Assembly: GCA_014381545.1 (NCBI GenBank)
Contig: JACNLL010000028.1
Coordinates: 1-34,249, forward strand
DNA length: 34,249 nucleotides
From: Candidatus Desulfaltia bathyphila
GTDB taxonomy: Bacteria; Desulfobacterota; Desulfobacteria; Desulfobacterales; ETH-SRB1
Reading direction: 5' to 3'
Each line of letters starts with the position of its first letter. Position 1 is the first letter of the stretch. Shown piece after piece: positions 25,017-33,129 of the stretch. Below the pieces are notes generated by a model. It was not told the DNA's origin. It ran no database searches and was given only the letters and a program-made list of their open reading frames with translations. A program made the translations under genes and the position numbers.

Positions 25017-25066
25017 TGAACGATCGCTCATTAATTTTAATACCATACGGATGATTTCTTTGTCAA
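25017..25066 (-). promoter_or_regulatory. Promoter and TetR-type operator of the icmF operon
   Basis: On the minus strand, TTGACA (25061-25066) is followed after 18 bases by TATTAA (25037-25042). Seven bases downstream lies TGAGCGATCGTTCA (25017-25030), a 14-bp palindrome with one mismatched pair. It covers the expected transcription start. Its size, CGATCG centre and position fit autoregulation by the adjacent TetR protein. Confidence 0.65.
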
Positions 25067-25143
25067 GACGTAAGCGTTCACAGGTTCGAAGCACGAAGCA
25101 CGCCCATTTTATAGTATTGGGCGAAACAAATCCGAATGACCAA

Positions 25144-25160
25144 TCCCGCTTCCAGCGGGA
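25144..25160. repeat. Perfect short hairpin in the intergenic region
   Basis: TCCCGCT (25144-25150) and AGCGGGA (25154-25160) flank a three-base loop. It lies midway between divergent promoters; no T-run follows. Probably a dispersed palindrome or weak terminator. Confidence 0.35.
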
Positions 25161-25207
25161 CAAAACCAAAACAAAGAGTGCTTTCCAGGGGCTACCCACA
25201 CTTTTGT

Positions 25208-25237
25208 TTGACATAATGCAAAAGCAAGCTCTATTAT
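25208..25237 (+). promoter_or_regulatory. Promoter for the DUF3024 unit
   Basis: TTGACA (25208-25213) and TATTAT (25232-25237) with an 18-base spacer lie 30 bases before the small ORF start, a near-consensus sigma-70 promoter. Confidence 0.6.
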
Positions 25238-25267
25238 GGAAACAAAAATTCCAAAAAGGAAGTATAT

Positions 25268-25390
25268 ATGGAAACAATAACTCGCTTTTTCCGGGATACA
25301 AAACCCCGTATCTTTAAAGACAAAGGCGTGGTTTTTTATTTTTCAGATGTTATAAACGAAAAGAGTAAATTATGGCATTCACAGAAATAG
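25268..25390 (+). CDS. Small ORF of 40 codons upstream of DUF3024
   Basis: The frame starts METITRFFRDTKPRIFKDKG and ends at TAG 25388-25390. It has AAAAGGAAG about six bases before the ATG and a strong promoter just upstream. It overlaps the DUF3024 start by 19 bases, so the two would be translationally coupled. I do not recognise the peptide. It may be a real small protein or a leader that controls DUF3024 translation. Confidence 0.5.
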   Translation: METITRFFRDTKPRIFKDKGVVFYFSDVINEKSKLWHSQK

Positions 25391-25716
25391 AGATACACAA
25401 GATAAGCAGATTTGTTGGTGCGTTATGTAAAAGAAGATCGCCTGAGCATATCAGAGAGAAATTGCGATATGAATATAAAATCGAAAGTCAGGACGTAATT
25501 CTTTTTGAAATCCGTCCTCGATGGAATGCTCCGAATGAACAAACCCGGTTGCCTTTTGCAAAACTCAAGTTCGTTAGGAGCCAAAATGTCTGGAAGTTAT
25601 TCTGGCAAAGGGCTGATATGAAGTGGCACAAATACGGCCCATTTGAGTCGTCTCAAGATCTTGCTGAGTTGGTTGCAGAGATAGATGCAGATCCACACGG
25701 GTGTTTTTTCGGATGA
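25372..25716 (+). CDS. DUF3024 family protein
   Basis: A 114-aa protein. It starts MAFTEIEIHKISRFVGALCKRRSPEHIREKLRYEY and continues with IFEIRPRW-like (LFEIRPRWNAPNEQ), QNVWKLFWQRADMKWHKY and a closing CFFG. These are the conserved landmarks of DUF3024 (PF11225). The function of the family is unknown. Many highly conserved Trp and Arg residues suggest a binding role. It is the second frame under the promoter at 25208. Confidence 0.82.
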   Translation: MAFTEIEIHKISRFVGALCKRRSPEHIREKLRYEYKIESQDVILFEIRPRWNAPNEQTRLPFAKLKFVRSQNVWKLFWQRADMKWHKYGPFESSQDLAELVAEIDADPHGCFFG

Positions 25717-25799
25717 AGGTGCTCGGTTTATGGATTAAATGGCTATCATGCAACCGCGTTAAGTAGATGGCGAGGTGAGGATACCCAAATTATGCGCTT

Positions 25800-26303
25800 T
25801 CATTCATTTCTTAATTCAAAATATTGCTCATTTACCGTGGCACCCCATTGAACTCCACTTTGCTGCTTAATGAGCTGAAAGCCGACTTCTTCATATAAAT
25901 GTCGTGCAGCATTAAGCCCCTCGAAGGTCCAGAGATATGTCTTTTTGTAGCCCTTGCTTTTGCAAAAATCGATAGCTCTATTGATGAGCTTCCTACCCAC
26001 TCCCTTTCCCCTCAAAGCATCAGAAATGATGAACCACCTTAGATGAGCGCCTTCATCTCCAGCACGAATACCATCTATGACAACTGAACCTTCAATACGG
26101 CCATTCTCAATGGCAATCCAAAATCCATCGCTTTTTTTATTATATCGCCGGAGAAACTCAGAAAGCTCAGTGGCAACCTTTGCCTCAAAATAGAGCCCAA
26201 ACTTCCAATGATCGTAGTAGTAAGTACCATGAAGTTCGGCAATCCTACCGATTGAGCCAGGTATATATTCACTTTCTATCCTAAATTCTTGTACATTAGT
26301 CAT
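25800..26303 (-). CDS. GNAT-family N-acetyltransferase
   Basis: A 167-aa protein. The acetyl-CoA motif A is LRWFIISDALRGKGVGRKLINRAIDFCKSKGYKKTYLWT (R-G-K-G-V-G pyrophosphate loop), followed by LNAARHLYEEVGFQLI (motif B). The N-terminal half resembles acetyltransferase domains fused to MarR regulators (HGTYYYDHWKFG), here without a MarR part. The substrate is unknown. It stands alone on the minus strand between DUF3024 and a MITE. Confidence 0.88.
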   Translation of the reverse strand: MTNVQEFRIESEYIPGSIGRIAELHGTYYYDHWKFGLYFEAKVATELSEFLRRYNKKSDGFWIAIENGRIEGSVVIDGIRAGDEGAHLRWFIISDALRGKGVGRKLINRAIDFCKSKGYKKTYLWTFEGLNAARHLYEEVGFQLIKQQSGVQWGATVNEQYFELRNE

Positions 26304-26387
26304 GAAAAATTTCTTCGCATAATTATTATTAAGGAATTATTATAAATAACGCCATTATATTGAAACTTGTCTTTGGCTTTTTAATAG

Positions 26388-26524
26388 TTGATGAATTCGT
26401 AAAAAGTCGAAATATGCATAATTTTGTCATTCCGGCGAAAGCCGGAATCCAGTCCTTTCGAGTAGTTGCAGACCATCTGGACTCCGGTTTTCACCGGAGT
26501 GACGACTTTTTACGAGTTCATCAA
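26388..26524. repeat. Complete MITE-like element
   Basis: The 22-bp ends (26388-26409 and 26503-26524) are inverted copies with one mismatch, reading TTGATGAA...GTAAAAAGTCG inward. The core has two hairpins: ATTCCGGC-gaaa-GCCGGAAT (from 26430) and ACTCCGGT-ttt-ACCGGAGT type (about 26481-26500). A trinucleotide tag flanks both ends, a possible target-site duplication. The terminus is shared with 6703, 9719, 14666 and 14822, but the core differs. Confidence 0.85.
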
Positions 26525-26566
26525 TAGTTTGTCTATTTGAAAATAAAGAGCTATATTATTTTCAAA

Positions 26567-28462
26567 TTATTTTTTGCTGACATTAAGGCTAATAGTTTTA
26601 AATTTTTTTAACGGCAAAATTGCGTTTTCCGGGCAGATCTGGGCGCAGATTGAGCAGCCGACACACATGCCCGGATCGATTTTAACCCTTTCATCCTGGA
26701 TATAAAATGCCGGGCATGCAAGCTCATTGACGCAGGTTCTGTGGTTTTTGCATTTGTCGCTGATGTAAAATGGCAGGGCCTTGAGCATTTTCAGGCTCTT
26801 AGCATAAAGGGTGCACATCTGTTTTGATATAACGACCGACACTCCTTTATAATTAAGGGCTTTTTTTACAGCCTCAATACTCTTTTTAATATTGTACGGT
26901 CTGATGACTGCGATGTGGGACACACCGATTCCCCTGACAACATTTTCAATGGAGACATGGCCGAACCCTTCAAGATTTAATTTTTTCATATCAACGCCGG
27001 GATGCGGCTGATGCCCTGTCATGGCAGTAGTGCCGTTATCTAAAATGATCAGCGTAAAATTGTGGTTGTTGAAAACAGCGTTTATCAGCCCTGGTATTCC
27101 TGAGTGAAAAAAGGTTGAATCCCCAATAAAGGAAATGACCTTTTTAGCTGTTGCTTTTGAAAACCCGCAGGAAGTTCCTACAGATGATCCCATGCAGATG
27201 AGAAAATCGGCCATGGAAAGAGGAGGAAGCAAGCCAAGGGTATAGCATCCGATATCTGTCGGGTATATGGTCTCTGTGCCCTCTGCCGCTTTTTTAACCG
27301 CATAATAGGTGGCCCTGTGAGAGCAGCCCGCGCAAAGATTAGGAGGCCGCTGCGGAATTTCTGGGATATCGGCCGGAATATCAGATAAATCGACAGTCTT
27401 TGGCGCTGTATAGGGGACATCAAAATATTTTGCCAGGCATTGCCGCACAAGGCCGGGATTAAACTCGTAAAGACGTGAAAAAAGATCATTTCCCTTGCCT
27501 CTGATAGAAAGGGTTAATCCTTCCTCCTGGGCAAACGCCTTTATGCTTTCTTCCATATAAGGCTCTCCCTCCTCTACAATTAGAGCCTTTTTACATTCTT
27601 TTAAGAAACCCTTTATCAAAGCCCCGGGCATTGGATGTGAAAAACCGATGCGAAGTATTTTGACCATATCTTCCATATTCAGGTCTTTTACTGCATCATA
27701 TACATAGTTGTAGCTTACGCCGTTGCATATAATGCCAAAACTTCCTTTTCCTGTTATAAAATTATAAGCGCTGGTTTCAGATATCTTTTCGGCATGTTTA
27801 AAATTTTCAAGCAGCTTGACGTGCAGCTTTCTCGCTACAGCAGGAACCGTAACATAATTAAAGGGATCTTTTTTAAAATCTCCCTTTGTTTTTCTTTTTT
27901 TGATTTTACCCAGAGCCACGACTTCGGTGGCATGGTTGAGCCTTGTTGTTGTTCTGAAGATAACCGGTTCGCAAAGCTTTTCAGAAAGATCAAATGCAAA
28001 AGCAACCATTTCTCCGATTTCTTCAACCGAGGAGGCTTCGAGAAGCGGAAGGCCTGAAAGAGCGGCATAATAACGGTTGTCCTGTTCGTTCTGGCTGGAA
28101 AACATGAATGGGTCATCTGCTGTAATAATAACCAGCCCCGCTTTTACTCCGATGTAAGCAAGGGTCATAAGAGCATCTGAAGCCACATTCATTCCAACAT
28201 GTTTCATCACGCACATGGTGCGAACACCGGAATTTGCGGCAGCAGCCGCTACTTCAAGTGCAACCTTTTCATTGGTAGAGTATTCAAAATAAAGATCGCT
28301 TTGCCTGGACATCTGAAAAAGGTTCAGTGAAATTTCGGAAGATGGCGTACCCGGATATGTGGTTGCAACAGCAACCCCGGCCTCGATTGCGCCGCGCGCA
28401 ATTGCTTCATTTCCAAGGAGCAACATTTTTTTGCCGGGCTGGTCGGTTAATAATTTGTGCAT
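26567..28462 (-). CDS. iorA: Indolepyruvate ferredoxin oxidoreductase, alpha subunit
   Basis: A 631-aa protein with an AGAGGAAA site. The N-terminal pyruvate-ferredoxin-oxidoreductase-type domain has GNEAIARGAIEAGVAVATTYPGTPSSEIS. A TPP-binding domain includes GCSHRATYY, GDSTFFHSGIPGLINAV and LDNGTTAMTGHQPHPG. The C-terminus is an 8-iron ferredoxin (C-x2-C-x2-C-x3-CPE). It decarboxylates aryl pyruvates oxidatively to arylacetyl-CoA, passing electrons to ferredoxin, as part of amino-acid fermentation or degradation. The partner iorB is not adjacent in this window on either side, which is unusual. Confidence 0.93.
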   Translation of the reverse strand: MHKLLTDQPGKKMLLLGNEAIARGAIEAGVAVATTYPGTPSSEISLNLFQMSRQSDLYFEYSTNEKVALEVAAAAANSGVRTMCVMKHVGMNVASDALMTLAYIGVKAGLVIITADDPFMFSSQNEQDNRYYAALSGLPLLEASSVEEIGEMVAFAFDLSEKLCEPVIFRTTTRLNHATEVVALGKIKKRKTKGDFKKDPFNYVTVPAVARKLHVKLLENFKHAEKISETSAYNFITGKGSFGIICNGVSYNYVYDAVKDLNMEDMVKILRIGFSHPMPGALIKGFLKECKKALIVEEGEPYMEESIKAFAQEEGLTLSIRGKGNDLFSRLYEFNPGLVRQCLAKYFDVPYTAPKTVDLSDIPADIPEIPQRPPNLCAGCSHRATYYAVKKAAEGTETIYPTDIGCYTLGLLPPLSMADFLICMGSSVGTSCGFSKATAKKVISFIGDSTFFHSGIPGLINAVFNNHNFTLIILDNGTTAMTGHQPHPGVDMKKLNLEGFGHVSIENVVRGIGVSHIAVIRPYNIKKSIEAVKKALNYKGVSVVISKQMCTLYAKSLKMLKALPFYISDKCKNHRTCVNELACPAFYIQDERVKIDPGMCVGCSICAQICPENAILPLKKFKTISLNVSKK

Positions 28463-28635
28463 TGTATTTCCTCTGAATTATTAGATAATTAAAAGCAGTT
28501 TGGTTGTCGGGGATCAGGGATCGGGGATCAGCAAGCTGAATTGAGCAATTTTTTATAACATTTCAAATAAACAAGATATGCTTTGCTTAGACGTACATTC
28601 TTTACTGAGCCCTGAATGCTGACACCTGACCCCTC

Positions 28636-28661
28636 CATAATTGAGCTTTGGCTCAATTATG
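28636..28661. repeat. Perfect 11-bp hairpin between iorA and brnT
   Basis: CATAATTGAGC (28636-28646) and GCTCAATTATG (28651-28661) are exact inverted arms with loop tttg. It lies 175 bases upstream of iorA in a 518-base gap that also holds ggggatcagggatcggggatc-like repeats (about 28509). The rest of the gap has one candidate short frame with AGGAG at 28864 (12 codons) and a CGGGC/GCCCG hairpin, but no full gene. Confidence 0.6.
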
Positions 28662-28947
28662 ATATTATCTATATACCAGCGCTGTTTTTTGTGTAAAGGA
28701 TTTTCTGTAAAGTACAAGAAAGCCATGTGGTTAAATAATGCAAGAAACTTTACAAATACCGAATATTGTGCAATAAAATGTTAATAACAAACCTATATTC
28801 CTTGAATATCTATTGTAATAGTCAGAAACATATAATAACTATTTCGGCGCAGGAGAATTAAAAGATGCAGGCAATAATGCACGAAAACAAATCGGGCTTT
28901 TAGGCCCGCTAAATCAAAGTTCGGCTGAATAATAAATGACAATTTAA

Positions 28948-29270
<323 letters not shown>

Positions 29271-29284
<14 letters not shown>

Positions 29285-29510
29285 TGTAAAAAAGGAAGAT
29301 GAGCTTAGGCCAGAATATGACTTAATGAGCTTAAAAGTGAGGAAGGTTGGCCCTGAACGGAAGAGTTTTTTTGGAACTACAGTACGTTTAGAAACAGATG
29401 TAGCAAAGGTGTTTCCAGACTCTGGATCAGTAAATGAAGCTTTGCGATTTTTAATTCGAACTACCCAAAAAAACAAGTTATCATTCCCCGGCAGTACCAA
29501 GAATACTTGA
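29271..29510 (+). CDS. brnA: BrnA/CopG-type antitoxin
   Basis: A 79-aa protein from ATG 29271, overlapping the toxin 3' end by 14 bases, with GGAGGG at 29253-29258. The body (ELRPEYDLMSL, TTVRLETDVAKVFPDSGSVNEALRFLI) is the ribbon-helix-helix type antitoxin usual behind BrnT. It binds the toxin and autorepresses the operon in characterised systems. The gene appears intact although the toxin is broken. Confidence 0.82.
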
Positions 29511-29541
29511 TTGGCCGAATTGGGTAGCTGGGGTTTTTCTC

Positions 29542-29606
29542 CCTGCCCCCACAACACCTTGCGTGGCTCCGCATGATTGGAAATAGCGGGTTTTTAGGGG
29601 GGCAGG
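29542..29606. terminator. Stable hairpin downstream of brnTA
   Basis: CCTGCCCCC (29542-29550) pairs with GGGGGCAGG (29598-29606). Inside is a smaller TGCG/CGCA stem near 29560-29573. It lies 32 bases after the brnA stop. The long structured interior is more than a simple terminator needs, and it may be a structured RNA or an IS200-type end. No T-run follows it. Confidence 0.4.
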
Positions 29607-29671
29607 ATTAAGATGAGATATCATGTACTACAGCTATCACTCAAATTAAATAGTCTGAGAGAGGATATCCT

Positions 29672-30142
29672 ATGTTTAGAAAAGCCATCTTTTTATTACT
29701 TGTATTTATCCTGATTCCCGGCATTTCCCATGCTGAGATAAAAACATATATTCATACTGTTAAACAATCATTTGGAGGAAGCCAGTCACCAGATGACGCA
29801 CGGGTTGGGGCTATCGCCAAAGCTAAGCGTGAAGTTCTTGAAAAGGCCGGAACATATCTGGAAAGTTTGACCATCGTAAGGGAAAGCGTAGTTGAAAAGG
29901 ATGAAATCATTGCTCTTGCCGCCAGTGTGCTTAAAGCAGAGATTATATCCCAAAAGAACTTTTCAATAGAAGATACTTTCGGAATTGTTGTTAAGGCAAA
30001 AGTAGATGTTGATACAAGCGTTCTTGAAGAGCGAATAAGAAAGTTGCTTCAAGACCGCAGCCTTTTGGAAAAATACAAGGAAAACCAAAAACATGAAAAA
30101 AAGCTTCCGGCAAGGATCAAAGATCTTGAAAAAGAAAATTAA
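29672..30142 (+). CDS. N-terminal part of a split periplasmic TPR protein
   Basis: A 156-aa frame with an AGAGAGGA site. A signal peptide MFRKAIFLLLVFILIPGISH ends at the SHA-EI cleavage site. The next ~90 residues (GSQSPDDARVGAIAKAKREVLEKAGTYLES...) form an alpha-beta domain seen in front of TPR proteins of Desulfobacterota. A charged coiled coil (LEKYKENQKHEKKLPARIKDLEKEN) follows and ends at TAA 30140. The same frame continues uninterrupted past the stop for 27 codons with similar coiled-coil character and enters the TPR frame. I therefore read it and the next entry as one gene with a nonsense mutation or a base error. Confidence 0.8.
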   Translation: MFRKAIFLLLVFILIPGISHAEIKTYIHTVKQSFGGSQSPDDARVGAIAKAKREVLEKAGTYLESLTIVRESVVEKDEIIALAASVLKAEIISQKNFSIEDTFGIVVKAKVDVDTSVLEERIRKLLQDRSLLEKYKENQKHEKKLPARIKDLEKEN

Positions 30143-30223
30143 AGACTAAAAACCCTGCCGGCAAAAGAACAGAAACAGAAAAAGGAACTACTAAAAAACC
30201 AATTCAGAGAAGCAACGCAAGGC

Positions 30224-31423
30224 TTGGCCGCTTTTGAATTAATGGACAAAGCCCTGGCTTTTTGGGAAAACGGAAAATATACAGACCCAGACAAAGCGTT
30301 AGAATATTTAAACAAGGCAATTAGTCTGGATTCAAATTACGCTGATGCCTATATCGTCCGAGGGGGCACCTGGCTTGACAAAGGCAATTATGATCAGGCT
30401 ATATTGGATTTTAACAAAGCAATTGAATTAAACCCAGAATACAATGCTGCCTATCTCGGCCGAGGGCTCGCCTGGTATGGCAAAGGCAATTATGATCAGG
30501 GTATATTGGATTTTAACAAAGCAATTGAATTAAACCCGGAATTCGCTGATGCCTATTGCTACCGAGGGATTACCTGGAAAAACAAAGGCAATTATGATCA
30601 GGCTATATTAGATTATAACAAAGCCATTAAATTAAACCCAGGAAATGCTACTACCTATAACCATCGAGGGATCGCTTGGTCTGACAAAGGCAATTATGAT
30701 CAGGCTATATTAGATTATAACAAAGCCATTAAATTAAACCCAGGAAATGCTACTACCTATAACCATCGAGGGATCGCTTGGTCTGACAAAGGCAATTATG
30801 ATCAGGCTATATTAGATTATAACAAAGCCATTAAATTAAACCCAGGAAATGCTACTACCTATAACCATCGAGGGATCGCTTGGTCTGACAAAGGCAATTA
30901 TGATCAGGCTATATCGGATTATAATAAAGCCGTTGAATTAAACCCAGGATACGCTAAAGCCTATTACTACCGAGGGCTTGCCTGGCATGGCAAAGGCAAT
31001 TATGATCAGGCTATATCGGATTATAATAAAGCTATTGAATTAAACCCGGGATACGCTGATGCCTATTGCTACCGAGGGATCACTTGGTCTGACAAAGGCA
31101 ATTATGATCAAGCTATATCGAATTATAACCAAGCCATTAAATTAAACCCAGAATACAATGCTGCCTATCTCGGCCGAGGGCTCGCCTGGTATGGCAAAGT
31201 CAATTATGATAAGGCTATATTGGATTTTAACAAAGCCATAGAATTAAATCCAGGACATGCTAATGCCTATATTGGCAGAGGGCTTGCCTGGCACGACAAA
31301 GGCAATTATGCTCAAGCTGTATCGGATTATAATAATTATCTAAGGATAAATGGCAATAAAGATGGAATTGCCAACCAGGTAAGACAAAAAATAAGAAATT
31401 TAGGATATAATCCAAAATATTGA
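30224..31423 (+). CDS. C-terminal TPR part of the split protein
   Basis: A 399-codon frame, in the same frame as the preceding entry. About ten 34-residue TPR units run from residue 25 to 375, with consensus KGNYDQAILDYNKAI-LNP-ATTYNHRG. The first ATG is at 30242, and neither it nor TTG 30224 has a ribosome site, which supports a split gene rather than a separate start. TPR arrays bind partner proteins; with the signal peptide upstream this would act in the periplasm. Three central units are identical at DNA level (30583-30888). Without the upstream part, the fragment is probably not exported. Confidence 0.8.
   Translation: MAAFELMDKALAFWENGKYTDPDKALEYLNKAISLDSNYADAYIVRGGTWLDKGNYDQAILDFNKAIELNPEYNAAYLGRGLAWYGKGNYDQGILDFNKAIELNPEFADAYCYRGITWKNKGNYDQAILDYNKAIKLNPGNATTYNHRGIAWSDKGNYDQAILDYNKAIKLNPGNATTYNHRGIAWSDKGNYDQAILDYNKAIKLNPGNATTYNHRGIAWSDKGNYDQAISDYNKAVELNPGYAKAYYYRGLAWHGKGNYDQAISDYNKAIELNPGYADAYCYRGITWSDKGNYDQAISNYNQAIKLNPEYNAAYLGRGLAWYGKVNYDKAILDFNKAIELNPGHANAYIGRGLAWHDKGNYAQAVSDYNNYLRINGNKDGIANQVRQKIRNLGYNPKY
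30583..30888 (+). repeat. Three identical 102-bp tandem TPR repeats
   Basis: The unit starting caaaggcaattatgatca (30583) repeats exactly at 30685 and 30787, and partly at 30889-30914. Each copy encodes one 34-residue TPR. The identity at the DNA level implies recent expansion by slippage or recombination. Confidence 0.95.
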
Positions 31424-31564
31424 AGTTCACATAACACACGAGATAGGGGCTAAGCCTTGCACTGTAAAAAAGATATTTACTGGATGTCCCATATCGCTGA
31501 GAAAACATTTTTATAAAACCGCGGTATAAGCTCAGTCCCTCACCACCGATTTGTTCGCATTTTT

Positions 31565-32266
31565 TTAAGGTGGAAAACACATATAATCATTCAAAAAATC
31601 AGTCTGTTCTGTAAAATTTTGAATATGAATTGGTGTAATCGGTATTGTTACATTGGTTTTATTTTTATGATGAAGATTTAACTCTGGTTTCAAATCATAG
31701 ATCAATTGGGCTTCAACGCTGTTTAATGTTTCGATTGCTTTTTTGAATGGGTGAACCCATTCCAATGGTTGGTATTCCTTATCATCAGCGAGCAGAACTA
31801 CGGTTCCTAAGTAAAGCCTTTTTGACATTCCTTTATATTGTGGGTGGTGAAGTTTTGTGCAGACAATATGGCCGTTAGAAAAACGAGATGTAGATGATGA
31901 TGTTCTACCAATATAAACGGGTCGTTCATTATTGTTGTCACCAGCACTAAAGATGTATATCGGATAACAAAAAGTTGGCGGTTCTCCTAATGTTTCTTTT
32001 ATCATTTGGACTTCTTCCTTATCCAACCAGAGAGGTTCATCTGAATCAATTAGTTCTAAAGCAGAAATTACATATTTGTTTACTGTTTGCCATGTATTTT
32101 CTAAAGTCTCTGGCGCTAAACCTATGCTTTCATGAACAGGAACTACTAAATCTATCCCTAAAAAGCCTCCAAATTCGTGATTCGCTGGTCTGTTTTCAAG
32201 TTTAATAAATGAGCATAAGGGATCTGTTCTATTAAGCCAACCTTGAAGTGGTGAATGCTTTTTCAT
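31565..32266 (-). CDS. Putative GIY-YIG-like domain protein
   Basis: A 233-aa protein. Residues about 100-190 carry PIYIFSAG...RPVYIGRTSSSTSRFSNGH, resembling the GIY and YIG strands. Farther on, SVEAQLIYDLKPELN resembles the conserved catalytic Glu and terminal Asn (E-x-x-L-I...P-x-x-N). The usual G of GIY is replaced by P. If catalytic, it would be a DNA endonuclease. It lies 65 bases downstream of a DUF2971 gene on the same strand, possibly one operon. The N-terminal 90 residues are unfamiliar. Confidence 0.6.
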   Translation of the reverse strand: MKKHSPLQGWLNRTDPLCSFIKLENRPANHEFGGFLGIDLVVPVHESIGLAPETLENTWQTVNKYVISALELIDSDEPLWLDKEEVQMIKETLGEPPTFCYPIYIFSAGDNNNERPVYIGRTSSSTSRFSNGHIVCTKLHHPQYKGMSKRLYLGTVVLLADDKEYQPLEWVHPFKKAIETLNSVEAQLIYDLKPELNLHHKNKTNVTIPITPIHIQNFTEQTDFLNDYMCFPP

Positions 32267-32292
32267 ATCTTTTTCTGAATGCGAATGGGTTC

Positions 32293-32322
32293 TTCAGCCG
32301 CATCAATGAGCTACCGGCTGAA
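32293..32322. repeat. Hairpin downstream of DUF2971 gene
   Basis: TTCAGCCG (32293-32300) and CGGCTGAA (32315-32322) are perfect arms around a 14-base loop (catcaatgagctac). A related hairpin with a similar 14-base loop lies at 33130-33165, on the other side of the gene. Confidence 0.5.
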
Positions 32323-32331
32323 AGAGCAAGG

Positions 32332-33096
32332 TTATATTTTCACTATTTTGAGACCAAAGTCTTGTTCACTCCGGGCAATTTGGCAATATTCTAAGGAATA
32401 TCCAGCGTTGTCTATTATTTGTTTTACAAGACTAATATCAGACTTGGGTGTATCCAGGCCAAAGCATACTTGCTTAAGAAAATCTTTTGGAATGGAAAAG
32501 TTCCCTTCCTTCTCTTGAATTATCCGTATTTCTTCCTCATATCCCCAGTCTTTTCCTTTTATTGCTAACACCTTGTTTACAACTCCAATAGTAAATTCTT
32601 TTAAATCAGTGACGGCTTTCTCCGGGGCGTTTTCAACAAACCATTCTGTTAATGGATTATAGTCATAATCAACGCGAAATACTCCGACAAATCTATTTTC
32701 TGGAGCAAAAAAGAACTCCCCTGGGATATTATAAGTTAGACAAAGCCCTCGGTGTCCGTTTGCATAGTGAGACCAAAGTAGTGGGGACTCTAACACCAAA
32801 GAAAACGAACATATCCCAACATTTCCAATGCGTTGTTGAATTCTATCCAAAAAATCTTTGACATTTGAAAGTTTTGAGAGATTATGTTTTTTCTTCCCTG
32901 ACAAACAAGAAATGGCGTGCTCTACTGCTTTTTTAATATCTACTCTACAGTCAAACGGATCATTTAAGAGAGTTGGACGCGCAAAATATATCGTTCCTTT
33001 CACGAGGGCATCGATTAAATATTTATTGATTGTCCTGAATTTAAATAATGTGATTTCTTGCATATGAAATATAATCGGGATAGAGGGAAGCCTCAC
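32332..33096 (-). CDS. DUF2971 family protein
   Basis: A 254-aa protein from GTG 33096 with AGGAGGGG four bases upstream; ATG 33063 has no ribosome site. The opening LFKFRTINKYLIDALVKGTIYFARPTLLNDPFDCR and the later SPLLWSHYANGHRGLCLTYNIP are hallmarks of DUF2971 (PF11185). The function is unknown; the family occurs often in accessory islands. It probably forms a unit with the GIY-YIG-like gene downstream. Two related hairpins flank the gene. Confidence 0.85.
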   Translation of the reverse strand: MRLPSIPIIFHMQEITLFKFRTINKYLIDALVKGTIYFARPTLLNDPFDCRVDIKKAVEHAISCLSGKKKHNLSKLSNVKDFLDRIQQRIGNVGICSFSLVLESPLLWSHYANGHRGLCLTYNIPGEFFFAPENRFVGVFRVDYDYNPLTEWFVENAPEKAVTDLKEFTIGVVNKVLAIKGKDWGYEEEIRIIQEKEGNFSIPKDFLKQVCFGLDTPKSDISLVKQIIDNAGYSLEYCQIARSEQDFGLKIVKI

Positions 33097-33129
33097 GACT
33101 CCCCTCCTCTTTTGAACCTAATCTTGAGT

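Noticed and set aside
30583-30888. CRISPR-like array
   Set aside because: The repeats are contiguous 102-bp coding units without spacers and encode TPR motifs.
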